Shown here: in pieces, positions 63,566-64,000 of the stretch | Layout: each line of letters opens with the position of its first letter | Numbering within the stretch: position 1 is the first letter of the stretch | NCBI GenBank assembly: GCA_003725585.1 | Contig: RJMB01000027.1 | Location: 1-64,000, forward strand | Source: Halostreptopolyspora alba | GTDB lineage: Bacteria; Actinomycetota; Actinomycetes; Streptosporangiales; Streptosporangiaceae | Reading direction: 5' to 3' | DNA length: 64,000 nucleotides | Position numbers and translations under genes: made by a program | Notes under the pieces: model-generated | Told to the model about the DNA's origin: nothing | What the model saw: the letters and a program-made list of their open reading frames with translations, nothing else | Databases searched by the model: none

Positions 63566-64000
63566 TCACCAGTTCGGCTGGCCGTATCCGGGGTACTGCT
63601 GCTGGTAGCCCGGCTGGCCGTAACCCGGCTGCTGCGGATAGCCGGGGTACTGCTGCTGGTAGCCCTGCTGGCCGTAGCCCGGCTGCTGGTAGCCGTGCGC
63701 GTACTGCTGGCCGGTCTGGTACTGGTAGCCGGCGTACGGGTCCTGCGGAGGAGCCCCCTGCGGCTGGTACGCCTGCTGTTGCCCCGTCTGGTGCTGTTGG
63801 GGAAAGTTCGCCGACTCCTCCGACGCGGACGCGGGGCCCGGACGGAAGATGAACAGCCGGACGGATCCTCCCTCCGAGTCCTCCGTGGGCGCCATCTGGT
63901 CCAGCTTCCACCCGGCCTCCTCGATTCCCTCGAGAATGCGGGTGAGCCCCGGGCGGACCTTGCTCGAGGAGTCGTCGTAGCTGTTCACATCGAGCTGCAC
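63566..64000 (-). CDS. Protein with Gln/Tyr/Gly/Pro tandem repeats (5' end at window edge)
   Basis: The visible 144 residues have a conserved-looking N-terminal part (about 1-55: SSKVRPGLTRILEGIEEAGW, SVRLFIFRP) and a low-complexity C-terminus with 18-residue repeats built on QPGYGQ-GYQQQYPGY; the underlying DNA repeats with a 54-base period around 63582-63690. The frame is open to the last base of the window and starts there with GTG, so the true start may lie outside. Such tails occur in membrane-associated or condensate-forming proteins. Function unknown. Confidence 0.75.
   Translation of the reverse strand: MQLDVNSYDDSSSKVRPGLTRILEGIEEAGWKLDQMAPTEDSEGGSVRLFIFRPGPASASEESANFPQQHQTGQQQAYQPQGAPPQDPYAGYQYQTGQQYAHGYQQPGYGQQGYQQQYPGYPQQPGYGQPGYQQQYPGYGQPNW

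Noticed and set aside
1-64000. CRISPR array, insertion sequence, prophage, or rRNA/tRNA genes
   Set aside because: No spaced direct repeats, transposase or phage-like products or RNA-gene sequences were seen on reading through both strands.

Overview
The window is 64 kb of high-GC chromosomal DNA from an actinobacterium. Lsr2, ClpC, a BldC-type regulator, an Rv0500A-like HTH protein, menaquinone (not ubiquinone) genes, DUF3180/DUF4229 proteins and many genes with little or no 5' leader all point to Actinomycetia. The gene content resembles Streptosporangiales/Nocardiopsaceae or Streptomyces relatives; the family is an inference from gene order and protein similarity recalled from memory. I see no insertion sequence, prophage, CRISPR array, rRNA or tRNA. 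This is core chromosome, so the interest lies mainly in regulation, fusions and small ORFs.

Layout. 1-6.2 kb: folate operon (folP, an NTF2-like gene, folB, folK) running into a DUF3180 protein and two PH-domain membrane proteins. 6.2-11.5 kb: cofactor operon with a DUF2520 Rossmann protein, panC, a single-ORF nadB-nadC fusion and coaX; panD, often found between panC and nadB, is absent. 11.5-18.2 kb: regulator-rich, gene-poor stretch with a small HTH protein, an N-acetylglutamate synthase-like GNAT, a small membrane protein, lsr2 and clpC. 18.5-25.9 kb: DoxX, a coiled-coil protein, mutY, radA and three secreted or lipoprotein genes. 25.9-32.2 kb: methyltransferase, sugar-phosphate isomerase/epimerase, proline dehydrogenase, proC, an AcuC-like deacetylase, a phosphatase-like protein and the HTH protein. 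32.5-36.7 kb: System II cytochrome c maturation operon (tlpA-ccdA-resB-ccsB). 36.8-38.9 kb: small membrane proteins, bldC and menG. 39.2-57.8 kb: a menaquinone reductase-like flavoprotein, the complete 14-gene complex I operon nuoA-N and a polyprenyl diphosphate synthase. 58.4-64 kb: exonuclease, PRC-barrel protein, RarD, msrA, Uma2 protein, a TipA-like MerR regulator and a repeat-rich protein cut by the window end.

How it fits together. The 37-58 kb block is a respiratory module: the polyprenyl synthase makes the quinone side chain, MenG methylates the ring, the flavoprotein probably saturates the side chain, and complex I reduces the product. A full consensus match for the NADH-sensing repressor Rex (39093-39110) lies in front of the flavoprotein gene, and a degenerate one lies just before nuoA, so quinone tailoring and complex I may share redox control. 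Other regulatory features are two abutting 23-bp operators before doxX, a SigR-type promoter and ClgR-like boxes before clpC, and several unannotated short ORFs with good start signals (11564, 40532, 45760). These regulatory assignments rest on motif matching only.
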